From positions 1 to 12,980 of the forward strand of contig CAMJWQ010000056.1 of the NCBI GenBank assembly GCA_946409475.1: a stretch of DNA of 12,980 nucleotides, written 5' to 3'. The notes under the pieces were generated by a model. That model searched no databases. It saw only the letters and a list, made by a program, of their open reading frames with translations, and was not told where the DNA came from. Shown here one piece after another: positions 12,320 through 12,980 of this stretch. This DNA comes from an uncultured Lachnospiraceae bacterium (GTDB lineage: Bacteria > Bacillota > Clostridia > Lachnospirales > Lachnospiraceae). The translations under genes were made by a program, and so were the position numbers. Each line of letters begins with the position of its first letter. Within the stretch, counting starts at the first letter, position 1.

Positions 12320-12980
12320 ACATTTCTTTTAAAGCACTGCTTAATAGATTTTTCTGGGTAACATTTCCGGAATCTATATCTTCCTTTGTAAAACATCCCG
12401 TAACCTTACCGTTTGATATTACCAGTATGCGGTCACTCATACCCATTACCTCAGGAAGCTCAGAAGATATCATAATAATGGCAATGCCTTTCTTAGCCAA
12501 TTCGACCATGATCTTGTATATCTCAAATTTAGCTCCCACATCTATCCCTCTGGTAGGTTCATCCAATATCAATACCTTTGGTTCGGACAGAAGCCATTTG
12601 GCCAGTACCACCTTCTGCTGATTGCCGCCGCTTAATGTTCCCGTATTGACATTGATACCGGCACATTTAATTCCTAGGGATTTTTCATATTCTTTTACCG
12701 AATCCGCTTCCCTTACGTTATTAATAAACAGGCCTTTATGCTTATTTTCCAGATTAGGCAGGGAGACATTTTCCTTTATGGATCTGCATAATACTAATCC
12801 ATATAATTTCCTATCCTCACTTACCATTGCAATTTTATTGTCAATGGCATCCTTCGGGGACTTAATCGTCAGTTTTTTACCTTCCAGTATAATTTCACCG
12901 CTGTCATATTTATCAATTCCAAAAATGGCATTCATAATCTCACTGCGTCCCGCGCCCATCAATCCGGATACACCAAGTAT
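12318..12980 (-). CDS. Sugar ABC transporter ATP-binding protein, RbsA/MglA-like, C-terminal domain (cut by window edge)
   Basis: The frame is open to the right edge, so only about 220 residues of an expected 490-510 are present: the second nucleotide-binding domain. It reads SGLMGAGRSE at the usual degenerate Walker A, SEDRKLYGL, signature LSGGNQQKVVLAKWL, Walker B LILDEPTRGIDVGAK with the glutamate kept, and the D-loop/switch region ISSELPEVMGMSDRIL. These are canonical for CUT2 ATPases, in contrast to the left-operon enzyme, where the same positions are altered. It energises import through the permease encoded next. The operon promoter must lie outside the window. Confidence 0.95.
   Translation of the reverse strand: MLGVSGLMGAGRSEIMNAIFGIDKYDSGEIILEGKKLTIKSPKDAIDNKIAMVSEDRKLYGLVLCRSIKENVSLPNLENKHKGLFINNVREADSVKEYEKSLGIKCAGINVNTGTLSGGNQQKVVLAKWLLSEPKVLILDEPTRGIDVGAKFEIYKIMVELAKKGIAIIMISSELPEVMGMSDRILVISNGKVTGCFTKEDIDSGNVTQKNLLSSALKEM

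Noticed and set aside
11908..12621. A 237-codon open frame on the plus strand opposite the right permease and ATPase
   Set aside because: It spans the antisense of two well-identified genes and their junction, with no motif or ribosome site.
1..12980. CRISPR array, tRNA, rRNA, riboswitch or insertion-sequence transposase
   Set aside because: No regularly spaced repeats, cloverleaf-like sequence, recognisable riboswitch core or DDE transposase was seen on either strand by eye.

Overview
The window looks like chromosomal DNA from a low-GC, endospore-forming Clostridia, most likely a Lachnospiraceae gut bacterium. The reasons are AT-rich sequence, strong AAGGAGG-type ribosome binding sites, occasional TTG and GTG starts, CUT2-type sugar transporters, a clostridial-type large serine recombinase, a split ThrE exporter, and a remnant of the sporulation deacetylase gene pdaB. 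The family assignment is an inference from protein character, not from a marker gene.

Left block (1-5451, minus strand, read right to left): one tight operon starts from a perfect TTGACA-17-TATAAT promoter at 5532-5504. It encodes a two-domain RbsA-like ATPase, an RbsC-like permease, a lipoprotein sugar-binding protein, a second, divergent permease, and the first 267 residues of a GH31 alpha-glycosidase that runs off the left edge. Together they form an uptake-plus-hydrolysis module for an unidentified alpha-glycoside. Stop codons overlap the next ribosome binding site or start codon. The transporter is asymmetric: the second ATPase domain and the second permease have both lost conserved motifs.

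Middle block (about 5776-8897, plus strand): a small GTG-start ORF overlaps a 528-residue large serine recombinase, followed by the two halves of a threonine/serine exporter (ThrE type). An imperfect 20-bp direct repeat, differing only by transitions, brackets the recombinase. The opposite orientation to both flanks, and a truncated pdaB remnant right at the distal edge, suggest a rearranged or inserted segment.

Right block (9262-12980, minus strand): a second CUT2 sugar operon enters from the right edge. It holds the C-terminal half of an RbsA-like ATPase, a canonical permease and a binding lipoprotein, then a terminator-like hairpin, and then a class II (zinc) ketose-bisphosphate aldolase with its own possible promoter. 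This suggests import of a sugar or polyol that is later cleaved as a phosphorylated ketose. The substrate cannot be read from the sequence.

No rRNA, tRNA, CRISPR array, riboswitch or complete insertion sequence was recognised. The best leads are the recombinase with its bracketing repeat, the doubly asymmetric ABC transporter linked to GH31, and the truncated pdaB at the block boundary.
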